The position numbers were made by a program, and so were the translations under genes. Below are positions 49,971-62,124 of a stretch of DNA of 64,000 nt, piece after piece (within the stretch, counting starts at the first letter, position 1; every line of letters begins with the position of its first letter). The notes beneath the pieces are model-generated. The model saw nothing but the letters and a program-made list of their open reading frames with translations. It made no database searches and had not been told where the DNA came from. Source of the DNA: Phycomyces blakesleeanus NRRL 1555(-) (lineage: Eukaryota > Mucoromycota > Mucoromycetes > Mucorales > Phycomycetaceae); the NCBI RefSeq assembly GCF_001638985.1, contig NW_017265134.1, forward strand, positions 3,985,998 through 4,049,997. Reading direction: 5' to 3'.

Positions 49971-52900
49971 TTATGCAGACATTGATATCTGCATTATCTG
50001 ACCCAGTAATTTGATAGCAAGTTGCTTAATCTCATCTTCATCTACGCCTTCCACAATATCTATATTAAAAAAATTAAAAAAAAATTGAAGAGGAATGTGT
50101 TTCAATTTAAGCTCTGTTTCAATTTTCCAAAAGATCATTTTTTTGTTGTTGATGTTGATGTTGATGCTGATGTTAATGTTGTTAGTTTTTATTTGTTTTT
50201 ACCTTGTAACCATTCTTGAACACCAGCTAATTCTCTTGCAAATTGATTTACAAGTAATTCGGTTTGATCTCTGTAGCTTGTATTTAATATCGTGTCAATT
50301 CCAAGTAGCATTGAACGTTTCATCCCACGGGTACAGTTGGTGTAGCGCAAAGATGAACAAAATTCAAAATATTCTGTCACAATACGCCGTTTATCCACAG
50401 TGTTTGCTATACATTGAGCAAAGAGTGATAGACACAACATAAACAAATAATCATCATACCCATGGTCATAACCACCATAGCCATAATCGGAATAATATTA
50501 ATATGAAATGATTTTGATACAGCTGGTTCTTCTTCCTCCTTTCTTCTTGGTCTACTTACTTGAACTATGTAGAATTATATTGAGTGTCATAATGAACCGT
50601 TCGGACAATAGTTTATCGTGTCCTATCCACCATCTATTTTTTTTTGTTGATAACGAGTAATAACCATAGCCATAATATTATTATTTTTCAGTTTGAGTAA
50701 GATTTAATATCTCTTTCTTCTTTTCTTTTCTTTTCTTTGCTTTACCTTGCTCTAGTTTCGGCACCCTCCCACCATCCAAGTAACAATGGAGTAAAGAAAA
50801 CCGGCTGGGCTAGTCCATTGAGTCGATTTGCCTTTGTGGCTTCTTTACGCTTCCGTTCGATTTCAGTACTATGAGAGAACACCCTGACCGTTCCAGTCGG
50901 TCGGGTCAACTGGGTACCTGAAAGTGACCCAGGATCCTTTTTGTCAATTGCCTTGTCTAGAATATCCGTAACCTGAATATGCACACAACACATACACACA
51001 GACACAAAAATAGTAGATGATATCTATAATAAGTCCATGTAATTTCCCTTGCACTCTCAACCCTCGGAACTCTTCTTCCCCAGCTTTTTTCTCTCTCTTT
51101 TCTATCGCCTATATATCTATACCTATATCTATACTTATAATGATAATAACAATAACAATAACTTTTTTTTTACTTACCCTGTCTTCTGTCCAACCAGCCA
51201 ATTCTCGTACAGAAAGTGCTATTACGGCTAGCAGCAGTTGTTTTTGACCATTTGAAGAGTTTCGATTGTATATTTGATCAATAATAAAACTAGAAAACAA
51301 TACAAGTTTAATAACAAAATATGCAATATACAATAAAGTAATTTTTTTTAAATAAAATAAAATCAAATAACGATTGTATATAATATTAGTATCCTATTAT
51401 ACTCCTCTTATTATTCTTCTACGCCATCTATGACCTCTTTGCCTTATTCTTTCCTAAAGTACCTTGTCACTGTTTCGGGTGCAGCAACCACAAGAGCTAC
51501 CAATGCATCTTGCTGTCGTTGTCTGAAATTGGTTAATTCGTACGTCTCGGGTAACCGAATTAGCAGTGAAGCCACCTGGACACAGTTTTCCCCTGAGAAT
51601 CGTTTAGCCGTCCCAAAAAAACAAAAATATTAAGAAACAAATCCCCTCTTTTCTTGGTTTTTTTTTGTCTCAACCCCAATTCAAGATATCTCCGCCTGTG
51701 TTCAATTCAAGATATATTTTTTATTTTACCTATCTCACTTCCGATGCCTGCCTTTTGCCGGATAATCGTCTTTGCTGCACCCAAGCCAATTTCAAGCTTG
51801 ACTGGATCGTCATGATCTTCAAGGTAACTGATCAAGTCAAGCATGTAGCTACCAAACAAGACAAATGAGTATCAACAGTAATATTAATATATATTATAAT
51901 TGGTTAATATAACATAAAAGGTTTATGTGTAAAATGTTGTATGTATTTTTAGTAAAATTCATTTTAGAATTCATTCATGAATTCATGAATTCATTTACTC
52001 AATCACCAGTAACCCTTGTTCTTAATATTATTATTTTTTAACCTTATGTATATATATATATATATATATAACCTTTTTATACTTTCCCCGGAAACTTACG
52101 CTGGTTGTCTTACACTTTTGGCCTTTACCCTAACACCTTTTCTACCATTGCTACTGTTTCCACCACCAGGACCGTGAGCATCACCATCATCATCATCGTT
52201 ATCTTCTTCAGATTCAGTTTCCATTAGGTAAGGCTCCAAATCAGATTCTTCTGATACTTCCGATTCTATTTTTGTTAGAATTTTTTTTGAGAATAAGGAA
52301 ATGTCTAAATGCGTAAGTTTCCTCTAAATGATTCCTTATTCCGCCCCCACCAAATTGTGTGCGTGTGTTTTTTTATCAATCTCAATTGTTCTTTTTCTTC
52401 TATTTTACCATTTGGATCAAATAAGGCGTCAGGATCAAGTTCAGTTTCTTCTTCTGGTTCTTTGAGTTCCCTTTCTAATTCTCGATTAGAATCTTGATCA
52501 TTTTCAAATAGGTCTTTTAAACACTCTTCATCGCATTTGGTTTCTACAATAAACAACATATATAAATTAATAAAAAAAAACAAATCATTCTGTCTTTAAT
52601 CATATAAAATGTTGGAGCTATGGTAAGGCGGTAATTAAACGTCTTTTCCTTTTTTATATATAATATAATATAATAAAATATTTTTTAAATTTTATATACA
52701 GATATATAATTATTTTTTTACCCCAGATTTGTCGTTACTTTTTTTTTTTTACCTTGTTGAAGTGCATCTTTAGTATCGATCAAGTCCTTGAGTCGGAAGA
52801 GGTTGCGGTCGGTCTGTAAATCTAATACCCCACACGCAAATCGAGACTCTTTTGAATCTATACGCCCAGATACACTCTCCGCAACCACCTAATAAAAATT

Positions 52901-54991
52901 AAAATAAAATAAAAAATTAATTATATCATATTATTATGTAATGACACTTACTACTCCCAACTTGGCTGTACCAATGTCTGCGCTACCAAACCATCTGGTA
53001 ATACCACTCATAAGAGAAGTACCTGAAACAACTTGAGCAAGACTATCTTTATCAAGATATCCAGCCAATATATTCAATGCTCCTGTAATATCTATAAAAA
53101 AAATTCAATTCTGTTCAATTCGATTCGATTCAATTCAAATGTATATAATATTAACTTACAGTGGCGTTCTTTTTCGCTGCTGTGGCGAATAAACACAGGA
53201 TCTGTCCATTTCTCAATAACAGCTGTCAGTAGCTCAATTGTCATCGTACTAGTCTTCTCTGATAACCTCCACTCTTTTGAATCTTGGTCCCAATCAAGAC
53301 CACTGGCAACAACAGCTGTCGCAATTGCCAGCCGTAGAACATCCGTGTCAGTCCATCGCACACCACAAAGTTCAAAGATTACATGCTTTAAAAATTCAAT
53401 AATCCGTCGCTGTCTTTGCCTTTGTTGTTGTTGTTGTTTCTTAGCTGTGTCTGTTTTATCGACTAGAGAAGGCAAAGAGATAGGAGGGGAGGGTCCAAAA
53501 ACAATAGTTGCCAAATCAACAACAACTGCCTTGATCACAGACCCTTTGATCGGCTGGGTCTTGTCGGTCTGTTGAGACATCAAGGTCTCATGGACAAAAA
53601 ACAAGGTTGCTTTGGATAAGCCATGAGAAGTAGACAAACTTTCAGCATCTTCCCATAGCTTGGTCCATGGTGCTGATATCAAGTGTGCCAATGCGATTGG
53701 ATATATAGTTCTAATGCATGTTTCTGTGCACGTACAAAACATATAAAGACATAAACACACAAGTATATACACACAAAAGTATACACACAAAAGTCCAAAA
53801 GTATACAAGGACAAACGCACGCACACCAAAATAAAGAAATAAAATGAAATAAAATAAAAAACACACGAATTATATACATGAAAATGGTATATTATTATAT
53901 TATTATATGAAAATTTATCTGATAAATATATATAGGGATATGGATATATAATGGTTTTAAATTTTGTACAGAAACTATCGTTTTTATTCTGCTTCCTTTA
54001 CTTCTTCTACTTATCTCTTTCTTCCTTCCTTTGTATTCAATTTAATGGATTTCTTACCTGCATAACCTTGACGGAGCATTTTGGCCAACAACTCGGCCAT
54101 GAACCCAATACAACTCTTCTTATTCTTATCCTTATTCTTCCTCAATTTATTTTTATAATTATTGGTCGTATCTTTTGATACACACGAGTCCCCTTCTTCT
54201 TCTTTTTCATCATATTCTTCAGTCTCAATAGCCGCGTACGCCAATTGCCGAGACAGCACTACAAAATAATTTTTATCCAAGTACCATTCATTTGTCTCGC
54301 CGTATTTTCCTATTGTTTGGAGCCCGAATGCATTTCCTAAGCGTGCAGGAATTGAACATAAAAGAGTACATAAAAATTGAGAATCCATCATAGTCGTCGT
54401 CGTCTTTGTTGCTGTTGATTTTGGTGAATTATTAGCAGTAGTCAAACCGTTTGATCGATCCGTTGTATCTGTTTGACTTTTAATATAGAGCTTTAAAAGT
54501 GCTGGAGACACAAGATTCTTTATGAGTTGAGAGTAGATCTCGAGTGCACCAAGAGAGCAATCTTTTTCTGTCACCAGACACTCCAACAAGATTGTAAGAC
54601 CTGTCAGAGCCATCGTACAAGACTCTTGCGCTTGTTTTTGTTGTTGAGATAAATTAGCTGTATGATTTGTAGTTGTATCGTTGAGATGCACAAAGGTTGA
54701 TTCAAGTAAATTGCGGTGAGGACTAGAAGGACCGAGCGCGAATGCCCAGTGCGGAATGATCGTCTGGCAGACTACCCAGAGGTGTCGCTTCCAGGCCGGA
54801 TGCTGGATGAGTTGAAGTCTTTGTTGAAAAGTCAATGAGGAAGATTGATCGATACCCGATTGTAACCATTTGAGAGGTTCTTCAAGACATTTAACCGCGA
54901 TCTCGAATTGCGAGCCTGAATCTTGTTTGGCTTTTGTGTCAAGGGAATCTAATTCTTCCAGAGCCGTATGAAGGCTAAATGAACTGGACAT
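49971..54991 (-). CDS. TEL2: Telomere length regulation protein TELO2/Tel2
   Basis: Thirteen minus-strand exons: 54058-54991, 53160-53723, 52952-53091, 52753-52888, 52409-52543, 52100-52265, 51730-51848, 51463-51592, 51178-51289, 50746-50972, 50560-50633, 50203-50406, 49971-50059. All phases fit and give 1009 residues. The N-terminal helical repeats are followed by GITRWFGS...LGVVVAESVSG (matching the family's LGM.VAE), an acidic linker, and the conserved Tel2 domain: SYLEDHDDPVKLEIGLGAAK, TIIRQKAGIGSEI, SLLIRLPETYE, ALVALVVAAPETV and ALSVRELAGW. The C-terminal helices start ILHSSTNTVDKRRIVTEYFE. Tel2, with Tti1 and Tti2, is the co-chaperone that stabilises PIKK kinases (TOR, ATM, ATR type) through Hsp90. 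The protein is longer than human TELO2 (about 840 aa). For exon 12 the acceptor at 50407-50408 is the only AG that keeps frame; the exon 11-12 intron contains an in-frame Tyr/Gly-rich extension that ends at a stop. Confidence 0.88.
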
Positions 54992-55173
54992 ATTTGAATA
55001 TACAAATAATAACGTCTCTAAAGAAAATAAAGAAAAAAAACAAATATATATATATAGACAGAGCTGCCCTTGTTCAACTGAGGTATTTTTTATTATTATA
55101 TATATATTTAAATATATGTGTGTTCAGTGTGGCAGCAACAGTCACCAATGTATTTAAACAACTGTCAATATTA

Positions 55174-55537
55174 GGGGGTCTCAACAGTCCTTTAAGCTTT
55201 TAAACTTATACTGAGTTTTAACGTAATAACCAATAATATATAAGAGCTATTGAGTGTTTTTGAGTACCCTAAATGCTTCTTTCAGTTTTATTAGGCATAG
55301 TAGTTGTATGGCATAAGCTTAAAATAATAGTTAAAGAAGCAAATATATTTTTCATCAATGCTTTATTAAATTTCAAAAAAAAAAAAATTAAGCAAAAATG
55401 TATTAAAAGTAAAACTCAGGATTTCTTTCAAGAGTTTTAATTTTTTTTAACGGTTATAGCTTAATCTCAGCCAATTATATTTTGAAATTTAAACTCAAAG
55501 CTTAAGTTTGAAAGCTTAAAGGACTGTTGAAACCCCC
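55174..55537 (+). mobile_element. MITE of a GGGGGT(C/T)TCAACAGT family, copy 1
   Basis: A 364-bp element starts GGGGGTCTCAACAGTCC and ends with the near-perfect inverse GGACTGTTGAAACCCCC. It is flanked on both sides by TATTA (or simply TA), a candidate target-site duplication. There is no coding capacity. It aligns along its whole length with the reverse complement of 59579-59925 (shared blocks GAGTTTTAA, CCAATTATATTTTGAAATTT, TTAGGCAT), so the two form a family. The TA-type target and short size suggest a non-autonomous relative of a TA-targeting DNA transposon such as Tc1/mariner. Confidence 0.8.
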
Positions 55538-56976
55538 TATTATTTACAAATATAAAATATATGTAAATTACACGTTATCATTTTTCTAGTTTTTTTTATA
55601 CAAAACATTCCCCAAGTAGCTCTTGTGATATCTCTGAAATTCAGTAATAAAAATGTTAATAAATGATATAAGAAAATGTATAGATGAGGAGTGGGGTTTA
55701 CTAATGCTCTTCATGACATCTCATATAAGCTCATGTCAGTTCAGTTTGGAGAAATATATATTGGAATACTATTAATAAGATATAGTACAATACTAGAGTC
55801 AGCTTAAGTATTATTTTAAAATAAGAAGCAAAATAAAAAGAAAATCGGACTGAGTATAATGGAAAACTTTGGACCATTTGTTATTTATGTAACAAAAAAA
55901 AAGTAGACTAGTTATGTTTTAGCCGCACAAAAAATAAAGGCTTTGTCATTCAAACTTTATTGGTGTCTATCAATATTTATATATCGAAATATCAAAGAAA
56001 AACTAAAGAAAGAGGTTCAATAATGAGAGACTTTATAAGGGTTGGAGCCTCATTGACTACACGAAAATGATCATAAACAAATGACAAAAAAGATGTGGCT
56101 CTGAATCCGCCTTTTTGGAACTCAATAGAGCAAATTTTTGAGTGGGGTTGAGAGATAAAGAGATAAATACATTGTGATAGCCGTATATATATATATACGC
56201 ATTTTCGATTAAAATTGACGAGAAAATCACAAGAGACATATACGAAATAGATAACGATAATAAGGATGTTATCCAATTTATTAGTGGGTGGCCACCACAC
56301 ACTGGGTTTTTTTTGATACACACACTTTAAGCTAATTCCTAAAGGTATACTTGTAACGTGCTTTAAAAAGAAAACAAATAAGATACAACCTCGGAATGCA
56401 AATGTACTTGTTTATATCATCAAACAAGTGTTTCATGTTTAGGTTAATACCCAGAAATAAACAAGTAATTATTAATTGATATAATATATTTTTCTCATTT
56501 ATAGTATTAACAGTCTAATAATTAACGTTTAGTGCAAGGTTATTCATTTTCATTTGTATTCTTTTGATCTCAGTTTGTTTGTATGGTAATTCTTGATATT
56601 ACTTATCTAAAAGGCTAGGATTGATATTTCCATGTTTCTTTTATATATATATAAACAAACAACATATTTCTTTGACGTTGCTGTTTCATTTTCTTCTTTG
56701 GAATTTTAACCTAATCTACAAGACCTAGACCGTTCTATTATTCCTAACTCATAATCAGATTCATTGTTTCTAGATATCATTTGCCTGTATTTTTTTTGAG
56801 ATATCAATTATCCAATGTTCTGTTTTGTTGTGAGTATGTCAATTCAAGAAATCCGTATCTTGTCAAATAGGTGTTTAACTTTCTTGGCTGTCTCGATTGA
56901 TTTCTAAAGATCCTCTCTATCAGTACGGTCACTCCTCGTACCATAAAACGTCTGAAACAACAGCACCAACATGTTA

Positions 56977-57235
56977 GAGTATCTTCAGCAGTGAGTTAAC
57001 TATTTACTTTATCTAAAGCCAAGTATCACCACATTAGCTAAAGGAAAGGTAACCTTTCCCAGTAGTTCAATTTATATTTTTCTTTAAATAATTTTTTAGA
57101 ACGTTTTCATCAATCATTTTTATCTTGTTAACTTGAACAATCAGATAAAAGATCGAACTGCTGGGGGTACCAACTTTAACTAAATAATTAAATTTAAAGT
57201 AAAAGTGGAGTTAAAGTGGACTGCTGAAGATGCTC
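56977..57235. mobile_element. MITE with TTA target duplication (PIF/Harbinger-like)
   Basis: A 259-bp element with terminal inverted repeats GAGTATCTTCAGCAGT on the left and ACTGCTGAAGATGCTC on the right (one mismatch at the edge). It is flanked by TTA on both sides (56974-56976 and 57236-57238). A 3-bp TTA/TWA target and a GAG-starting inverted end are typical of PIF/Harbinger (Tourist-type) MITEs. There is no ORF. Weaker inner symmetry is visible around GTTAACT/AGTTAAA blocks. Confidence 0.75.
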
Positions 57236-58156
57236 TTAGGATACTAGTAGATAAATAAGCTCTATTAATCAAATACTGTCAATCAGTCCGATAGAAGTCA
57301 AAGCATTATTTATAATTAATAAATTTTTATCAATTGACTCTTTTTTTTAAAAAAATAAAATGAAATAAAGTATTTAAAGGAACTGTAACGTAAACATCTT
57401 GAATTGTTGAATATCTATTTCTTCTTACTGTTCTGTATTGTTAAAGCATGAGCACAGAGGAAGTATCATAAGGTACACACACATATGTATAAGGAACTTT
57501 CTTGAACACATTTGTGTACAATGTAGGACTTTATTTTCATATCAATGGACTCGAAAATTTAGAGTAGGGAAAAATGAAATGCTTGAACTTAATGCGATTA
57601 CACTAAAAACCCGGAATATTTGCGGTAGCTATAGATAGTAAGAAAATACGAATACCTGTATTTTATAGTATTTTTTTGCTGCTGTTCATATTGAATTCAA
57701 CATATCCATCTTACTAAAGATATCTTTTATCACCATCAGTGTAAGTCTATACAATATTTAAAAGATCGGTTTAAATGACATTTTCTTAATACAGCTATTT
57801 ATGTAATACAGCTGAACTCATGTAATCCTCAAGATTGTTAAAGTTTTAATTAAACTAGTATCAATATGTACCATATTTTTCGGTTATAAAATCTAAAATC
57901 AATATAGTCTCGGAATTTTATAATAGCTTTACAGAAAACCAATTTAAAAAACGATGACCGTGACCTACCCAATGTTATAAGAGTCATTTGCATCTACGTA
58001 TTCTGAAGAAGCGAGATAAAAGTCGGAGGGAATTTGTACAAAGGTAGAGCAAATAGCACCAAGACTAATTTACTCTAAATATACTAAAGAATTAATTCAT
58101 ATCTTATATATTTCTGCAGAAAATCAAAATGGAACTGGTAAGACTTTGTAATTTTT

Positions 58157-59464
58157 ATGAATACCTGTAAATTCTATGATCTTAATATTCGAAGTTTAAC
58201 AGATTCTTACACCTATAAAATTTCATATTACTTTGAAGGCATAAATGATTTCCTATCAGAGGACTTAATTGTTAGTTTTGAAGTTATATCAGGAGAGCCA
58301 TTGTGTTTACTCCCCTTTGTCGACTTCTCGTCTTATCACGATTCTTCAGAGTTCTTTGATGTAGCGGTTAAAGTCATTAATACTCAAAATGAACATGATG
58401 TAGTAGCCGGTAAGCTTACTATAATACTAGACAAGTATATATGACTATATATAAAGTACTGAAACTAAACGTTTCCCCAAAAATAAATAAAGAAATACAA
58501 AATAAGTAGAATTTGAAAATCGAGACTTGTAGTGTCATAAAGTTATTCTAGCTGCCACATCTCCCTGGATCAAGACCCTTTTTACAGCTGAAATGAGAGA
58601 CTATAATAAAGAAGATGTAATCATACGTGGTATATACCTGGAAATCTTTGAAAAGATTCTCATCTTTATACACTCTTCCGTGTATGACGTGAAAGACATA
58701 TATGAAGTCTCCGAGATTACTAAAGCAGTTGACCAACTTGAATTATCTATCATTTGCAATATTATGTTTCGTTACTTGAGATCAAATATAGACATCACCA
58801 ACATGTGGCCAGTCTGGGACTTGGCAGGTAAATTTATAATAATTAGGTTTAATAATTGCTTATGATTGAAAGTACTTTATATACCGTTTTAGTCAAGTAC
58901 GAATGTAAAGAAACTGAGATTGCATATCAGAAAATTGTGAGGAGATAAGCCTGCCATTTGATCAAAAGCAACTATTGGCTCACACTTGATCCAGAGACTG
59001 TGATAAAGGTTCTTCAAATTGACCATCTTTCCCCGCCTGTTCCTGAACAAGATATCTATAATTCCATTCTATCATGGAGACAAAATGCTATTTCTGATAC
59101 CAAGTCAAGAATTCCCAAAACTGTCAACCCGAACACATTTACTGATTCCGCAATTGTGAATCAAAACAATTCAAAGGAGACAAAGAAGTCATTGAAATCT
59201 TTAGAAAAGATCGAAAAGGCATTTATTGAGATGATCCAGCTCATTAGATTTAGTCAGATGTCTTTGGAGTATTTATTAAGAGACGTTAAGACAAACGAGA
59301 TACTCACAAAAACAGACATTTGTATGTCTTCAGTAAGTTATGTATACATTTTATATTAAGTGCTATTTTGAGAGCTCAAACTTTATTATTTTTTATTACA
59401 GATTTCTCAAGCAATATCCTCAATTATCTGCAATAATCTATGTGCCGACTCTCGAAATGCTTAA
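58157..59464 (+). pseudogene. BTB/BACK domain protein gene broken by an in-frame TAA
   Basis: Four exons with clean splice sites, 58157-58409, 58552-58827, 58893-59332 and 59402-59464, keep one frame over 344 codons. Exon 2 is a BTB/POZ domain: AATSPWIKTLFTAEM, FEKILIFIHSSVYDV, LELSIICNIMFRYL, NMWPVWDLA. Exon 3 continues as a BACK-type helix, AVKYECKETEIAYQKIVRR, then a TAA (58946-58948), then ACHLIKSNYWLTLDPETV in the same frame. Exon 1 has a beta-rich, MATH-like stretch (KISYYFEGINDFL, DLIVSFEVIS) that seems truncated at its start. BTB proteins of this build usually act as substrate adaptors for Cullin-3 ligases. A weak acceptor just after the stop (58950) could skip it in frame, but would remove the conserved helix. 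A recent nonsense mutation, an allele or a sequencing error are the alternatives. Confidence 0.7.
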
Positions 59465-59578
59465 GAGCACTCGTAGCTGTAGCACTTCAATTGGTATTAA
59501 ATAAAGTGCTCACTCATAGGCCACACTGGAGATGGAAAACATCAAAAAACATCAGGGTAAAACTTCAGTTGCATAATA

Positions 59579-59925
59579 GGGGGTTTCAACAGTGCTTTAA
59601 GATCTTAAGCTTAGTCTCTGAGTTCAAATTTCAAAATATAATTGGTTGAAATTAATTTATGATCATTAAAAAAAAAGATTAAAACTCATTAAAGAAAACC
59701 TTCGAGAGTTTCAAATCTTTAATACATCTTTACTTTTTTTTTTGGAAATTGAATGAAAGCTTAATGCAAATATCTTTTTCTCTTTCAATATTATTTTAAA
59801 ACTATACTATATTATTATAATGCCTAATATAACTGAAAAAAGCATTTATGGTACTAGAAATCACTCAGTAACTCTTACGTATTATTAGTTACTGCTTTAA
59901 AAATTAAAGGACTATTGAAACCCCC
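59579..59925 (-). mobile_element. MITE of the GGGGGT(C/T)TCAACAGT family, copy 2
   Basis: A 347-bp element, inverted relative to copy 1 at 55174-55537. It begins GGGGGTTTCAACAGTGC and ends CTATTGAAACCCCC. Internal blocks shared with copy 1 include AAATTTCAAAATATAATTGG and AAAACTC. It lies 115 bases downstream of the BTB gene's stop codon. TA flanks the left end (59577-59578); the right flank is AGTA, so the target duplication is not perfect. Confidence 0.8.
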
Positions 59926-62124
59926 AGTATATATACTTTTTTTTTATGAAATGGTTTGGTGTATAGATACGACTAAGTAATAAAATTGTTTTTGAATAGT
60001 TGCTAAAATATTTGCTTTTAGTATAGAAAGTATGTTTCCCTAAGTCTTTCTACAAAATCTCACAATAGTCAGATTTATTTAAGCATAGCCACATTGCTAT
60101 ATTATAAAGAATCAGTACACAAACCACCTGTCTAGCTTTCATCCCAAAGAAACAACAACAAAGCAAAAGCCTTATTTTTGTATGTAAAACACTTATATAT
60201 CCACACAAGTATATATTGTACAATTCATTAATTACATAGCAGAAAGAAACCACATTTTCTGTTTGCTGTTTAATTAGATTATTCTGCTCTTGTCATTATC
60301 TTTACTTATTTTCTGTAGATTAATGACTTTATAAATCGAAATATACGAGCTTATAAGCTAAAACCTGTAAAAGTTGGTGTATTATATCTATTTTTCTACG
60401 ACGTACTTCTGGATACTATTGTTAAACAAGATATCTTCACCTAGACTTTTCTATAAAAATGATTACAAAAATAAATAAACAAAGATATGATTTTGAATAT
60501 TCCACTATTATTATCATATTGAGCTTTGACTATATATATATAAAGCTTTAACTAAAGAAGATTTAAACACTTGGCCATAGTTAACCTGAGAAAAAGTATT
60601 TATATGTATGCTCTAATATGCAAAAAGTACATAAACATTATCAATTATAAATATTTGATATATACATATGAAATCTGGGCTGTCCATGTTTCAGTACACG
60701 TTCTCAAAGCTCAGCACCACATTTCTACTATTGATCAGTACTAGGTTGTCTCAAGCGGCTAGGATTTCTTTTTTACTTTATATATATATATTGCATTATT
60801 TAGATTTAGATAGAGAATGTTACAACACAGACTTTGATTTGTATTTGTATTTGTATATCAGCATGGTCTAAAGTTTCACTTCTAAGATAATACATTGATT
60901 CAAGGAATATAACAGTATTCAGCATAGGCATTAAATAAGACACTTAATGCATTTCCAGACATTCAAAATAGCCAAGTAACTGTACAGTAATTAAACAATG
61001 TAATTTTTAATTTTGTATTAAAAAAACTAAAGGAAAATTTTATATTGTAAGGTTGAGCTGATATTATGTAAAAGACAGTAAGAAAATAGCAATAAGACTG
61101 TTTGTGTAGAGTTGAAAACAAAAACCCAAGAATAATATTAGTGGAATCAAATGTTTTTCTTCTTTATTTATTACAGATAGCATGTCAGTATTCAACCAAT
61201 ATATATCTTTGATAATACAGTTCAGCTTATATTTATGGTCTTTCAGGCTGATCAAAGTACACAATAGTTGATACAGACGTATATCATTCCATCTTCAAGA
61301 TCTTCCAATAGCCTCAAAATTTTCATACTAATATTTACACAAATTATGTAGATCATTTTTCTTCTCTTTAGTTTGAACATCCCTGATAATATATTTTTGT
61401 GACATTTATTACTAGGAAATACGTGGTCTCTTCAAAAATGAAGGAGATACTCTCAAAGAGTCGGTAGATTTAATCATACCAGCACTGGCCTCAAGTGATA
61501 GACACAAAATAATTTTCTTTCACTCTAACATTCTGAAAATTGCCTGTCTATCAAAGTCACTAGTTACTTACTTGTTTTCCTCGAGTCCATATACCTAATC
61601 ACATTATATAATCAGAGCACAGGTCAGCTTTGAGTAATAAGAGGAAACAAAAACCCACGTTTCTAGACTTTGATAATAACATTTAGCTACAAATAATCTC
61701 AACTATTTTCTTTAAAAGATATCTCAGCTTTTTATAATTCTTTACTTATTTGCTTCAACATTCTCTCTCATTATCTAGTCATTTTTAAAAGGAAAAATTC
61801 ATTGCTTTAATACTTTGGCACATTTTTAGGCGATATTTAATTTAATTTTTTTGTCTTAAATTAATCTTAGCTGCTAGAATTAAATCACTACTCTTTACTA
61901 TATACAGATCATTACGGAAAGAAGTGAAGATCAAAAGAAATGTAAAGAAATCCTCCTAGCCACAATGTCTTGTTACATAGTTGAATGAATAATGTAGTAG
62001 CTGTCACAAAAAAACAACAGTAGCAACAACAAGGAATTATGGAGACAAATTGTCTATAAAAGAAGCATCAACCTTTCAATTTTTTCATTTTTTCCCTTAT
62101 ACCCCTCTTCCCGCAATCTCTCAT
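59926..62124. other. Intergenic region before the GC-rich terminal genes
   Basis: AT-rich. One exon-like open stretch is preceded by a TTACTAG acceptor and runs 61416-61598 on the plus strand (EIRGLFKNEGDTLKESVDLI ... ending in TAA). It has no recognised family and may be a decayed exon. The right end holds the promoter of the next gene. Confidence 0.45.
62055..62062 (+). promoter_or_regulatory. TATA box of the acidic-protein gene
   Basis: TATAAAAG, 63 bases upstream of the ATG at 62125 and followed by a T- and CT-rich stretch, as in many fungal core promoters. Confidence 0.5.

Larger units (their letters stand above)
54992..58156. other. Intergenic region with MITEs
   Basis: Holds the Tel2 promoter next to 54991 and then two MITEs listed separately. 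The remaining DNA is AT-rich and shows no supported gene. An apparent frame at 56057-56321 (minus) has no recognised family. Confidence 0.5.

Noticed and set aside
62050..62124. Upstream extension of the acidic-protein frame (MSIKEAST...)
   Set aside because: It would start from TTG and overlap the TATA box; the first ATG at 62125 is the better start.
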